NCBI GenBank assembly: GCA_020746105.1
Contig: CM036632.1
Coordinates: 1,240,001 to 1,304,000, forward strand
From: Trogon surrucura
Taxonomy: Eukaryota > Chordata > Aves > Trogoniformes > Trogonidae
Direction of reading: 5' to 3'
Length of the DNA: 64,000 nucleotides
The position numbers and the translations under genes were made by a program. Shown piece after piece: positions 36,901 to 45,730 of this stretch. The notes beneath the pieces are model-generated. The model was not told the DNA's origin. It worked only from the letters and a program-made list of their open reading frames with translations, and searched no databases. Each line of letters starts with the position of its first letter. The stretch's first letter is position 1.

Positions 36901-39900
36901 GCAGCCCTGGGCGTCCCATCCCCAAGGCCGTGGCACCTGCAATCCCACCCACCCTGGCGCCCTGCCCACCCAACGCCGGCGCGAGGGTCTGCATGAACTG
37001 AGCCCCCGCGGCTTGTTGCGGGGGTCCCTGCCAGCCCCGCGACGGCAGCCCGGGCCGGGCTTGCGTCAGGCTGGATTCGGGGTGCCGTGGCGCCGCGGGC
37101 TCCCGCCAAGCACCATCTGTGCCGCTCTCGGCGCCGCCGCAGCCCGAAGCCGCCGCTCCCCTCCCTGCCCACCCGCGCCCGGGGCTGGCGGCGCCCGCAG
37201 CACCCTTGGGCGCGCGCCCGCCGCTCGCCCGCCTCACTCCTGCCTGCTGTCCCCGCTTCTTCCCGGGGTGTTTTTCAGCTGCTGGCAACGGTTCTTTCCC
37301 AGAAGGCTTCTGCGCAAGAGACTGCCGTGGGCGATGGGCCGGCCAAGGCGCAGGACATCCCCGCAGGTGCGTGCCGCCGGCCGCCCGGCTGCCGGGAGCA
37401 GGAGGAGCCCTGGCCCTGCCGCCGGCGTGCCGTGGATCCAGGGATCTGTCTCTTTTTTTATTGCCACGGCACCCGTCGCCAGAAGAAAAACGTGTGGGTA
37501 AAAAATGACTCTCTCGCCTTTCGGCTGCTGCCAGGCCTTCTCCTGCCTCGGTTAGTGGGGACCCCGCGGGGGGATGGGGGTGGGCAGGGGGGCGGCGGGG
37601 GCGAGCGGAGGGGGTAGAGCTCCTCCCCGACCCCTTCTCTACCCCGGTACCCCCGCCTGAGGCTGAGATGGGGTCCCCCCCAGCCAACGCCAGCACCGTC
37701 CGGGGGGGGCTGCGGGGAGGACGGCCACGCCGCAGGGGTGCCCACGCCGCGGGGGAGGCGCACGCTTTGGAGGGGTGGGGGGCAGGCGGGAGATGCAGGC
37801 GCGACGAGGATGCGCACGTGGGGGGTGAGCAGCGTGCGGGGGATGCCCGGGCTGCCGAGATGCACACGCGGCGGGGATAGAAACTCGGGAAGGGGGGACG
37901 TGCCCGCGGAGTGGGGGGGATGCAGACGCAAAGAGGGGGTGCACACGCTGCCGGGGAGGGGGGGGGGAATCAAAGGGAGAGAGATGCAGAGGCGAGTGGG
38001 CTGTAGACGTGAGGGAGACACACACGGCAGAGGGATGCACATGGGAGGGGGATGCCCACGCAAGTGGGATGCGGATGCCAGGAGGATGCACATGCAGTGA
38101 GGATGCGCACACAGACACACACGGGGAGGGGGGAGGGAAAAACACACGCACAGACACACAGATACAGGCACACAGACACACAGACACACAGACACACAGG
38201 CACACAGACACAGCCATGGAGGATGCAGTTGCCAGCAGCGGGAAGGGACTGCTCTTTCTGGTCCTGCTCAGAAATATGAGGCAGAAATTTCTGGGCAGCC
38301 CTCGTCCCCCCCAGGGCTGGCGAAGAAACCAGCTGGAGGGTGGGCACCGAGGGGCTGTAGAGGGGGGGTCCAGGCTGCCCTCCCCAGCCAGGCCCCTTTC
38401 TGCAGAGCACAGAGAGCCCCATCCAGGGATGGTGGCATGGCTGGAGGAGCAGGGCTGGGGGGGCTCTGAGTAGCAGGACCCCTCCAGCTGCTGCCTGGGG
38501 GAGAAGGGCGACCGAGGAGCCCGCTCCGGAGGAGGGTTCCGGCTGGGTCCCCCCTGCTCGGGGTCGTACTGGGGGCTTGCATGGCTCTGAGCAGGTGGGC
38601 AAGGGCAGCAGCATGGTGCCCTCCACCACCCCTGTGCCCCCACGGGAGCAAAGCTTGTGCCCAGGGCACCCTGGGGAGCTCTGGGCTGCCGTGCTGGGGC
38701 AGGGGTTGCTCTCCCACACTTACCTTGGCTCTGCCAACATGGGCGGGCTGCGGCTGTGCCACCACACCCGCGGCAGGGGCTCGGCTGCCCGCCTCGCTCA
38801 GCCAGAGCTGAGGGGTGCACAGCCCTGACCCCGCTGACCGCTGCCTCTCCAGCAGGTTCGTCCCGGTCGCAGAGCATGGCCAGCTCCCCGTACGCCCCCC
38901 CAGCCGCCCGCCGAGCCCCAGCTGAAGAAGATGGAGCCGCCGTCGGAGGGGAAGGTGAGTGGGGAGCGCTGGGGTGGAAGCTTCGCGTTGGGAGGGGGGA
39001 GCATGGGCACTGCCACCCCCCCCTGCACCCCCAGCCGCGGGTGCCTGGCAACCCTGTGGTGCGACCGCCGGTGCGGCGCTGGGTGCTGGCCGCCATGGCG
39101 GTGCCCGGGGGTGCTGTGCCGTGAGCCAGCACCGTGAGTCATCCCTGCGGCTGCCGCCCCCCTCCAGCTCCACGACAGCAGCCCCCCGCACGCCCTGGGG
39201 ACAACCATGGGGCCACGGAGCCCCTCTGTGGCGTTGGTGCCCAACCGGGGTGTCCTGCTGGGTGTGGGAACTGCCCGGGGGACCCCCCGGCCCCGGGGCT
39301 GCCCCATCCCTCTCGCCCCAGAGCTCGGAGGCCGTGTACCAGTGGCTCTGCAAGTTCCAGCTGCAGCTCTACGCGCCCAACTTCATCAACGCGGGCTACG
39401 ACATCACCACCATTAGCCGGATGACGCCGGAGGTGAGGCCGCTTGGACGGCACCGTGGGGAGGGAAGCATGACCGAGGAGGGGCAGTGTGGCTCTGACCC
39501 CCACCCCGTTTTCTGCCCCAGGACCTCACGGCCATCGGTGTCACCAAGCCAGGGCACAGGAAGAAGATCGCCTCCGAGATCAACAACCTCAACATTCCGG
39601 AGTGGCTGCCGGAGTACAAGCCGGTGAGGGCTGCGCGGGGCCGGGGACGCCGAAGCCACGTCCAGGGTGGCAACTAGTCTCCTCCAGGGAGGGGCTGGCA
39701 CAGGGGGATGAGGGTGGGAACTGGCTCACTGCTGCCAGATGATGCCTGCATCCCAGTCCCCTCCTGACAGCTTGGGGACCATCAGACTGGTGCCAGTTGT
39801 CACCACGTGGACTTGACACCATGGGACATGGTGTCACATCCACGTGGTGACAGCTGGCACCAGTCTGATGGCCCTGGGTGCTCATGGAGCACGGGGACAA

Positions 39901-42900
39901 AGGAGAGTCCCCTGGGGTTGTCCCCCAGCAGGATGGGATCACCTGCGTGGCGTGGGGGGTGCTGTCAGCCAGCGCTGAGCCGTGTCCCATGTCCCCTTCC
40001 GCAGGCCAACCTGGCGCTGTGGCTCTCCATGATCGGCCTGTCCCAGTACTACAAGGTGCTGGTGGAGAACGGCTACGAGAACATCGACTTCATCACCGAC
40101 ATCACCTGGGAGGACCTGCAGGAGATCGGCATCACCAAGCTGGGTAAGGTCCCGCGCCGCGGTGCTGAGAGCAGCGGCCCCAGCCCCCAGCGGTGGCACT
40201 GATGTCACCGTGCTGTCCCCAGGCCACCAGAAGAAGCTGATGCTGGCGGTGAAGAAGCTGGCAGAGCTGCAGCGCGCCGAGCTGGGCAAGTACGAGCCGG
40301 GCACGCTCAAGAGGAAGGCGACGGCGGCGGCGTGCCCGGAGGTGCTGACCATCGAGTCCCCCCCGCCGGAGCCTCCCGAGTGCCAGTCGCCCAAGATGAC
40401 CACCTTCCAGGACAGCGAGCTCAGCAGCGAGCTGCAGGTGGCCATGACAGGCGAAGGCCCCGAGGAGCCCCCCGAGAAGGCGGCGAACCCCGCGGCCCCC
40501 GGCTACCGCTCGCCCCCCGGGCTGGGCGGCCGCGCCAGGCTGATGAGCAGCTCCCAGGAGCTGCTGGGGGACGGCCCGCGGGCTCCCCCGGCCTCCGCCA
40601 TCTCCAAGAGCCAGGAGTACCTGGCAGAGGGGGCTGGTGAGGGTCCCGCCGCGCCCCCCAAGGAGAGTCGACCGCCCCGGCACGGCCACCCTGTCAAGCG
40701 TGCCAGCGTGCCACCGGTGCCTGGCAAGCCCCGGCAGCCCTTCCCGCCCTCCGGCGGGCAGCTGACGCCGCCACAGACCCCCGGCAAGCCGCGGCCCCCC
40801 TCCCCGCAAGGCCCGTCGGCGCCCCACGCCACCGCCAAGGTGAAGCCCACCCCCCAGCTGCTGCCTCCCGGCGAGCGCCCGGCGTCGCCCCGATCCCTGC
40901 CCCAGTCGCCCACCCACCGCGGCTTCGCCTACGTCCTGCCACAGCCCGCCGAGGGCGAGGGGGGGGCCCCCGGGGGTGCCCGTCCTGCCCGTCTCGGTGC
41001 CGGTGCTGTGCCTGCCGCCGGCGGGCGAGGGCGAGGAGGAGCCGGGGAGGCCGAAGAAGCGGGCGCACAGCCTGAACCGCTACGCCGCCTCCGACAGCGA
41101 GCAGGAGCGGGACGAGCTGCTGGTGCCGGACGCGGGGCCCTACGCCACGGTGCAGCGGCGCGTGGGGCGCAGCCACTCGGTGCGGGCGCCCGCCGGCAGC
41201 GACAAGAACGTCAACCGCAGCCAGTCCTTCGCCGTCCGCCCCAAGAAGAAAGGGCCCCCGCCACCACCCCCCAAGCGCTCCAGCTCCGCCATCTCCAGCG
41301 CCGGCATGGCCGAGGACTTCCCCAAGGAGGGCGAGGGCGAGGGGGCTGCCGGGAGCCCCCGCCGGCACCGCCGAGGGGGAGAGCCACCGGGAACAGCGTC
41401 GGGCCAGCGACCTGGGCGGCAGTGTGGACACGGGCAGCGCCGGCAGCGTGCGCAGCATCGCGGCCATGCTGGAGATGTCCTCCATCGGCGGCGGGGCCCG
41501 GGCGCTGGCCCTGCAGAAGCCACCCGGGGCCGGCGGGACGGGGCCGGCCAAGGCGCCCGAGGGCTACTACCTGCAACCGGGAGCCCCGGTGGGCAGCCCT
41601 GAGCGTGCTCGCGTGGCCACCGTCCTGGCCACCGTCAAGCACAAGGAGGCCATCGGGCTGGACGGGGAGGTGGTGAACCGGCGCCGGACCATCAGCGGTC
41701 CTGTCACCGGGCTGGTGGCAGCCGCCCGCCGCGAGCGCGCCGACAGCGTGCGGTCGGAGGCGGGTGTTGACGGCCCCGGCGAACGGCTGCGGGTCGAGCG
41801 CGGCGGCTCCCCGGACGCCATCCCCTTTGCTGAGGAGGGCAACCTCACCATCAAGCAGCGGCCGCGGCCCCTGGGGCCGGCCCGGGGGGAGGCAGGTGAG
41901 GGGCTGTCCCCAGCCCACCGCCACGGGGACCTGGCCAAGGTGGAAGCCAGCGCCACGCTCAAGCGACGGATCCGGGCCCGGCAGAGCCAGCAGGACGGCG
42001 TCCGCTTCGTCCTCACCGAGTCCGACACCGTCAAGCGCCGGCCCAAGGCCAAGGACAAGGAGCCGGCGCTCGAGCCGGCCCAGCTCGCCGTCTACCAGAA
42101 CGGCACCGGCACCGTCAAGCGGCGGCCGGCCTCCGAGCTGAGCGGGGCTGAGCCACCCCCCACACCGCCGGCCACCGTCCGCCCCGACGGCCCTGACTAC
42201 GCCCCGCCGCCCGCCGAGCCCAAGAAGCCCTTCAAGCCGCCGGTGTCCCCCAAGCCCGTGCTGACGCAGCCGCCCCAGAAGATGCCTGGACCGCCGGCAC
42301 CCGTCCCCAAGAAGGTGCCCATCCCCAGCCCCGGCAGCCCAGGTAGGTGCCCCGCCAGCCCCCCGCCCCCAGAACGGGACACTGGGGGTCCCGGCTGCCC
42401 TCCTGCCCTTTCTCTCCGCAGAGGTGAAGCGGATCCACGGCACGCCGCCCCCGGTGTCCCCCAAGCCCACGCCGCCCCCCACGGCTCCCAAGCCCCCCAA
42501 GCCCCACGCCGCCATCCAGTCGGTGAGCGCCGGCTCCACGCCGACCCCGTCGCCCGCCCGGCAGCTGGGCGCCGCCACCGGTGCCACCGCCAAGCCGTCC
42601 AGCACGCCGCCGTCGCTCTGCTCCAGCCCTGCCAAGCCCCTGTCGCCCGGCGCCCAGCCCCAGCAGGTGCCGGTGAAGCCCCCCCGCTCCGCCATCGCCG
42701 GCCCCTCCGTCGACACCGCCGGCCCCGAGCTGGCGCAGCAGAAGCTGGAGGAGACGAGCGCGTCCCTGGCCGCGGCGCTGCAGGCTGTGGAGGAGAAGAT
42801 CAAGCAGGAGGACAGTCAAGCGGCAGAGTAAGGGGGTGTGGGGTCAGGGTGGGGCTGGCTGGGGGGGGGTCTCTGGGGAGGGTGGGCAGTGTCCAGAGGC

Positions 42901-43311
42901 CACCAGTGTGGGCAGGGGGTCAGGCTGGGATGGTGGGATTGGGGCTGCGCTGGAGGAAGGTGGTGTTGGGGAGGGGACACGGTGCCGGAGCAGAGTGGGC
43001 AGAGGGGATGCGGGTGCTTGGGGGCACCAAGGGGGCTGTTGTGGTGAGGGGATGCCAAGCTGGAGCATCGCGGGGCTGGGCTGGCTGCCACCGTGCAGGG
43101 AGGGGACACTGGAGGGGGACACAGGGTGCGGGGCAGGAGAGCGGTGGCTCGGGGCAGGGGGGGTCAGCGTGGTGCCGCCATCTGACCCGTCCCCTCCGCT
43201 CGGCGTCTCTCCAGCTCGGCCGTGGAGTCGAAGAGCACCGTGAGCATCCTGGACGACATCGGCAGCATGTTCGACGACCTGGCGGACCAGCTGGACGCCA
43301 TGCTGGAGTGA
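15342..43311 (+). CDS. CASKIN1: CASKIN1, CASK-interacting synaptic scaffold protein
   Basis: CASKIN1 is a neuronal multidomain scaffold that binds CASK. Coding exons: 15342-15435, 28430-28481, 30811-30908, 30999-31144, 31248-31343, 31612-31742, 31827-31935, 32185-32293, 32406-32500, 32581-32698, 34027-34242 (cassette), 36131-36238, 36371-36489, 37279-37366, 38856-38954, 39322-39432, 39522-39623, 40005-40143, 40223-42342, 42422-42827 and 43215-43311. Domains in order: six ankyrin repeats (~49-278), SH3 (~283-345), CASK-binding motif [12 protein letters not shown], two SAM domains (~560-700), a long proline-rich tail, and the conserved end [20 protein letters not shown]. Allowing for three 1-nt excess bases (in exon 38856-38954 and twice in 40223-42342) the product is 1549 residues with the cassette or 1477 without; human is 1431. 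The intron after exon 10 has a GC donor. Identity is certain; the assembled reading frame is not intact. Confidence 0.96.
17000..17013. promoter_or_regulatory. RFX X-box-like palindrome in CASKIN1 intron 1
   Basis: GTTGCTGTGGCAAC matches the imperfect-palindrome X-box (model GTTGCCATGGCAAC) with intact outer half-sites GTTGC and GCAAC and changes only in the centre. RFX factors bind such sites in neural and ciliary genes. It lies about 1.6 kb into intron 1. Confidence 0.4.
17485..17720. promoter_or_regulatory. AT-rich element with X-box and GATA-like motifs, CASKIN1 intron 1
   Basis: This compact AT-rich block in GC-rich intron contains GTTATCTGGATAATATCC (paired GATA-like cores), TTTAATAAATGAG, GAATTAAC and, at 17581-17594, GTTGCTATGGCGAC, a close match to an RFX X-box. 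Later it holds CATAATTGATGAGG. The density of recognisable cores suggests an enhancer; sequence conservation was not tested. Confidence 0.4.
18720..18905. promoter_or_regulatory. AT-rich candidate enhancer in CASKIN1 intron 1
   Basis: The block contains CATATGATTGCATTAATAATC, CTCTGATAACAG, TATTTAATAAAAC, GGCTAATATGGC and CAATTCAATTTCC, all in a region otherwise over 60% GC. Homeodomain-like ATTA cores and a GATA-like core are visible. There is no open frame or polyA context that would make it a gene end. It is a regulatory candidate by composition only. Confidence 0.3.
20755..20905. promoter_or_regulatory. AT-rich candidate enhancer in CASKIN1 intron 1
   Basis: AT-rich island with GCTGTAATGAAATGTTAATAA, TTTTTCAACTCAATACGG and GGTGTTTAACG, flanked on both sides by GC-rich DNA. 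It resembles the islands at 17.5, 18.8, 22.2, 24.1 and 24.4 kb in spacing and composition. No coding potential is seen. Confidence 0.25.
22195..22310. promoter_or_regulatory. Short AT-rich candidate element in CASKIN1 intron 1
   Basis: Contains GGTTCATTAGTTAACGATGC, with adjoining ATTA and GTTAAC cores, and CAGATGATAGC. It is preceded by a GTGCACACGCGTGCACATGTG alternating stretch. Regulatory by composition only. Confidence 0.2.
23640..24030. repeat. Minisatellite of CCAGCTGTGATGGGCA units in CASKIN1 intron 1
   Basis: Roughly a dozen diverged copies of a ~27-33 bp unit built on CCAGCTGTGATGGGCAGTGG and TTGTTATCCAGCTGTGACAG. Translated on the minus strand it gives a periodic Thr-Ala-Gly-rich peptide, which explains the open frames there. 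No gene is implied. The unit contains the E-box CAGCTG many times. Confidence 0.85.
24095..24440. promoter_or_regulatory. Pair of AT-rich candidate elements in CASKIN1 intron 1
   Basis: Two AT-rich pieces, about 24100-24165 (TTATTTATACAGTCAAAATC, GAAGATAACGGCTTCATTAGC) and about 24385-24430 (GATATAATTAAGAGCAGC, TATTTTGGATGC), flank a GC-rich middle. Homeodomain-like TAATTA and GATA-like cores are present. This is inference from composition only. Confidence 0.25.
25084..25262. repeat. Three diverged copies of a TCTCCCCATGGTG repeat
   Basis: Copies begin at about 25084, 25169 and 25220. Each starts TCTCCCCATGGTG followed by a GCTGTGGTGGGGCA-like segment. The spacing of 85 and 51 bp suggests one unit carries an internal extra part. 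It lies in CASKIN1 intron 1 without coding content. Confidence 0.7.
26466..26536. repeat. Perfect 71-bp palindrome (35-bp arms, 1-nt spacer)
   Basis: The left arm 26466-26500 (starts GGGGATCGGCGGCG) is the exact reverse complement of the right arm 26502-26536, with a single T at 26501 between them. There are no mismatches. It lies in CASKIN1 intron 1 about 1.9 kb upstream of exon 2. Such a perfect GC-rich hairpin may be a real fold-back mutation or a sequencing/assembly artefact. Confidence 0.95.
32699..32706 (+). promoter_or_regulatory. CASKIN1: Non-canonical GC splice donor after CASKIN1 SH3 exon, with immediate stop
   Basis: The SH3 exon ends AACAG and is followed by GCAAATAA. No GT lies nearby that keeps the frame, while a GC donor with a good CAG|GCAAAT context joins in phase to both the cassette exon at 34027 and the exon at 36131. 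If the intron is retained, TAA at 32704-32706 ends the protein after 351 residues (ankyrin plus SH3 only). GC donors are weak and often mark alternatively spliced introns. A GT-to-GC base error is the alternative. Confidence 0.7.
33874..34026 (+). promoter_or_regulatory. CASKIN1: Exceptional T/C-rich tract before the CASKIN1 cassette exon
   Basis: About 150 nt of nearly uninterrupted T/C, with several T-runs of 9-13 and motifs such as TTCTCCTTTCTTTTG, TTCTTTTTCTCTTATC and TGTCTCTTG, lead into the acceptor TTTTATTATCAG. PTBP1 binds UCUU and CUUUCU in such tracts and represses neural exons outside neurons. The tract is far longer than at any other acceptor in this window. Confidence 0.55.
34027..34242 (+). 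other. CASKIN1: Candidate neural cassette exon of CASKIN1 (72 codons)
   Basis: This 216-nt stretch is open in the phase set by exon 10 (a split Gly codon) and ends in the same phase at CAAG|GTAGTT, so it can be included or skipped without breaking the frame. It reads [16 protein letters not shown], then [12 protein letters not shown], a run of eight prolines, and [12 protein letters not shown]. Codon use and composition differ sharply from the flanking intron. Skipping joins KRTG directly to SRGADMSPS, matching human KRAG-SRAGTEPS, so the canonical human protein corresponds to the skipped form. The segment would sit between SH3 and the CASK-binding motif and add a proline-rich SH3/WW ligand. 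Confidence 0.7.
34400..34502 (+). promoter_or_regulatory. CASKIN1: Cluster of five TGCATG (RBFOX) hexamers downstream of the cassette exon
   Basis: TGCATG occurs at 34400-34405, 34420-34425, 34436-34441, 34471-34476 and 34497-34502, that is 158-260 nt after the cassette donor. RBFOX proteins bind (U)GCAUG downstream of neural exons to promote inclusion. The stretch is also a GT/GC-rich alternating sequence with Z-DNA potential, so part of the cluster could be simple-repeat coincidence. Further CU-rich motifs lie nearer, at about 34270-34325. Confidence 0.5.
37483..37497 (+). other. CASKIN1: Possible 15-nt microexon in CASKIN1
   Basis: A T-rich tract and ...GTCGCCAG are followed by AAGAAAAACGTGTGG and then GTAAAA. 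In the phase of the preceding exon (ends 37366) the 15 nt add Glu-Glu-Lys-Arg-Val and restore phase. The local AT-rich character is unusual for this intron. The donor is mediocre and no homologous microexon is known to me, so this is tentative and is not in the exon list above. Confidence 0.25.
37660..38215. repeat. GGGGGATGCACACG minisatellite grading into a CACAGA microsatellite
   Basis: About 37700-38105 holds diverged repeats of GGGGATGCACACG-type units. About 38105-38215 is dominated by CACACAGA units. Both lie in the CASKIN1 intron between exons 37279-37366 and 38856-38954. The open frames across it on both strands are repeat translation. Confidence 0.85.
38851..38855 (+). promoter_or_regulatory. 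CASKIN1: NAGNAG tandem acceptor of CASKIN1 exon 15
   Basis: The acceptor reads CTCTCCAGCAG, so splicing can use the AG at 38851-38852 or the AG at 38854-38855. The choice adds or removes one residue and keeps the phase. The listed exon start (38856) uses the downstream AG. Confidence 0.6.
39779..39871. repeat. Near-perfect 93-bp palindrome in CASKIN1 intron
   Basis: Arms 39779-39811 and 39839-39871 (33 bp, starting CCATCAGACTGGTGCCAG) pair with one mismatch. An inner 10-bp pair, TGACACCATG/CATGGTGTCA, is separated by a 3-nt loop, and two 2-bp mismatched steps lie between. Each outer arm contains CACGTG. The hairpin lies in the intron between the two SAM-domain exons (39624-40004). Confidence 0.93.
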
Positions 43312-45426
43312 GGGGCGCCGGGGGGCCCCCGAACCTCAGGGCTTACGTGGGCACAAGGGCACAACGATCCACGACCCCCACCCCCTCGCCCCAACCTCCC
43401 CGGCCCCGCCGCCCTCCCCTTTGTACAGCCGTCCCCTCCCGGCCATCCCGTCCCTCGGGGTTTGCACAAAGAAGAAGATACCTCAGGATTGTGCTCACGG
43501 ACTCGGCGCCCGGCTCCGGCAGGACTCCCTTTTGCAGAAGCAAAAAAAACAAACCGTACAAAAAAAAAACAAACCCCAACCCAACAAACCAACCAACGAC
43601 AGAAGAAACAAAGCAACAAGCTCCGGACCGACACGGCCCCCGCTGGCTGCTGGGGCTCCGGGGGGGCTCTACCCGTCCGGTGCCGGCCCCGGTGCCGCGC
43701 GTCGCCGCGGCCCGAATGTAGCACAAGCCCCTGCCCGGCGCGGTGGCCCCGGCGGTGGCCGCGCGTCGCCGATGGCGTTCGCTGGTGGCGTGTCCGGGTG
43801 GGCAAATGCACTTGGGTTTCTTTTCTCCTCTTTATTTTTTTTTTTTTACTTTCTTTTCTAATTTTCCTTTTAAAATTTTCTTTTTTTTTTCCCCGTCGTC
43901 CGTCGTTCTCGGGGCGCCGCTGCGGCGTCGCGGCGGGCTGGGGGCTGCCCGAGGGGCGCGGGGTCCCGGCCGCGGGGCTCCTCTTGGCGTGGGACGAGCG
44001 TACGTTCCGGGGGGGGGGTTTGGTTGCCTCGGTTACGAATCGGGGAGCGGACGCCCCATCTCGGGGTCCTGGGTGGCGCAGGCGGGCGGGGGGGGGGGGG
44101 GCAGCGGGACGTGCCCCACCCGCTGGGGGGAGAGGACAGTGATAAGCTATAAAGAAGTATTAATTTATTGGAGGGGGGAAAAAGAAAAAAAGATATAAAC
44201 CAGATTTCCCCCACCCCCCCAAAAATAATAAAAAGAATAAACTTTAACAAATATATATTTAAAAGATTTAAAAAAAAAAAAAATATTAGCAATTATATAT
44301 AAAGCAGTTTAAAAGGAATCAAGAGAAAACTGGATTTTAGCTTGAGAAAAACCTATTAGATTATACTAAGCTGTGTGTCTTGTGGCAAACTCATTCTCAG
44401 AGTAGCACAATATTTACCTTGTCTCCGGGTGGAAGGTACGTGCGAGCAGTTCTGTCCGGGTCTTTCCGTTGGGGTTCGGTGTCGCGTCTTTCTTTTTTTA
44501 CGCCGTTAAGAACTCAAAGGATGTGCCTTGTTTTACGGAGGTTTTTTTTTTTTTTCAGTTGGGTTTTTTTTTTTTCTTTTTTCCCCGATAACCGGAGGTG
44601 TTTCATTTCTTCTGGAGTGTCTTCAGGTTTGGGTTCCGTTCGTTAATTAATCTTTTTTTGGTTTTTTTTTTTTTCTTCCTGGGCATCCGTTGGGTGTGCG
44701 CGTGCGTGGGTGTGTGCGTGGGGGGGCGCCCGCCGGGGTGCGTGCGCTCGCGGGCGTCCTGCGGGACGCGCCGCTGTACATTCGTGTATAAACTGGAGTT
44801 GGAGTCTGGTTCAGTCGCTTGAGTCCTGATGAATGCAGTTTAGTTTTTTTTTTTTTTGGCTCGTGGTTTTTTTCCAAACGGACGTGTTGCTGTTCCTTTC
44901 TTTTCTCCAGACGTACAGAGTGGTCTCTCCCTCCTTCCCTCTCCCCCTCCCCACTCCTTTCTCCCTCTCCCCGTCGCTCCCGTTGTGGTCGCTGATCCAG
45001 ATGTGTTTGGCACAACTTTGAAATTTCTTTAAAAAAAACAGACGAACAAAAGACTTTAAAAATCACAAAAAAAAAAAAAAAAAAAAAGTATCACCCGCCT
45101 GAAAATATCTGTTGGAAAGAAAAAAAACAAACCATATGTATCTAAAAAAAAAAAAAAAAAAAAATCCATAAAGTTCTACATGATGGATATATACATATAT
45201 ATATTTTTTATGATTAAGTTATGGACTCTGTATCGTATCCCATCTGTCAAGCTATGCATCTTGGTGCTTCTCCCTGCTCTTCTGTGCTTAGATTTCACCT
45301 CTACTCGTCTTATTCTTCCTATTCTGAATAGTAGATGGCTCGTGGTGCTGTGAAGAAGTTTGCTCCTATACGAAGTCTGGCAACAAATATTTAAAGAAAA
45401 ATAATAAAAAAAAAATAATAATAAAA
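43312..45426 (+). other. CASKIN1: CASKIN1 3' UTR with clustered polyA signals
   Basis: The long 3' UTR starts after TGA at 43309-43311. It is GC-rich at first, then AT-rich with T-runs, A-runs (about 45070-45090 and 45145-45162), a CAAACAAACC-type A-rich stretch at about 43540-43620, and a GTGTGCGTG patch at about 44695-44720. AATAAA occurs at 45403-45408 and 45420-45425 and probably marks the 3' end. Earlier AATAAA copies near 44225-44240 may give a shorter form. The open frames here are not coding. Confidence 0.75.
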
Positions 45427-45724
45427 TCCTTGCCGGGCTGCCACCGCTCTTTGTGTCCCCGAACCGCCCGCCACCGCGTGCGATGGCTCCCGCTGCACGG
45501 CCGGGGCTGGCGGGCAGGCCCTGGGGGGGTCTCGGGCCGTGGGTGTTTGTGACACGGCCACGATCAGCTCTCCCCGCCGGGGTTGCCGGTTTTTTGCCCC
45601 GTTTTTCGCCGCGGGGGCCGTGGCTGCGCCCACCCCTCGCCGGCTGGAGGAGGCAGGAGCTGCGGCGGGGCGCCGGCGCTGGCCCGGCAATAACTCACGC
45701 TGGCCAGGAACAACTCTTTCCACT

Positions 45725-45730
45725 TTTATT
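45725..45730 (-). terminator. TRAF7: PolyA signal of TRAF7
   Basis: TTTATT on the + strand reads AATAAA on the minus strand, about 780 nt beyond the TRAF7 stop codon. It faces the CASKIN1 polyA signals about 300 nt away, so the two genes are tail to tail. The 3' UTR is 45.7-46.5 kb, with its stop-proximal half GC-rich. Confidence 0.75.

Noticed and set aside
38009-38473. 154-codon + strand frame across the CACAGA repeat
   Set aside because: Its first half is microsatellite translation and its second half shows no recognisable domain or splice structure.
42348-42421. Possible continuation of the large CASKIN1 exon through 42343-42421
   Set aside because: The GTAGGT donor at 42343 and the acceptor at 42420-42421 join GSP to EVKR exactly as in human CASKIN1.
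41211-42803. 530-codon minus-strand open frame opposite the large CASKIN1 exon
   Set aside because: It is the antisense shadow of a GC-rich coding exon with strong third-position bias. The + strand matches CASKIN1.
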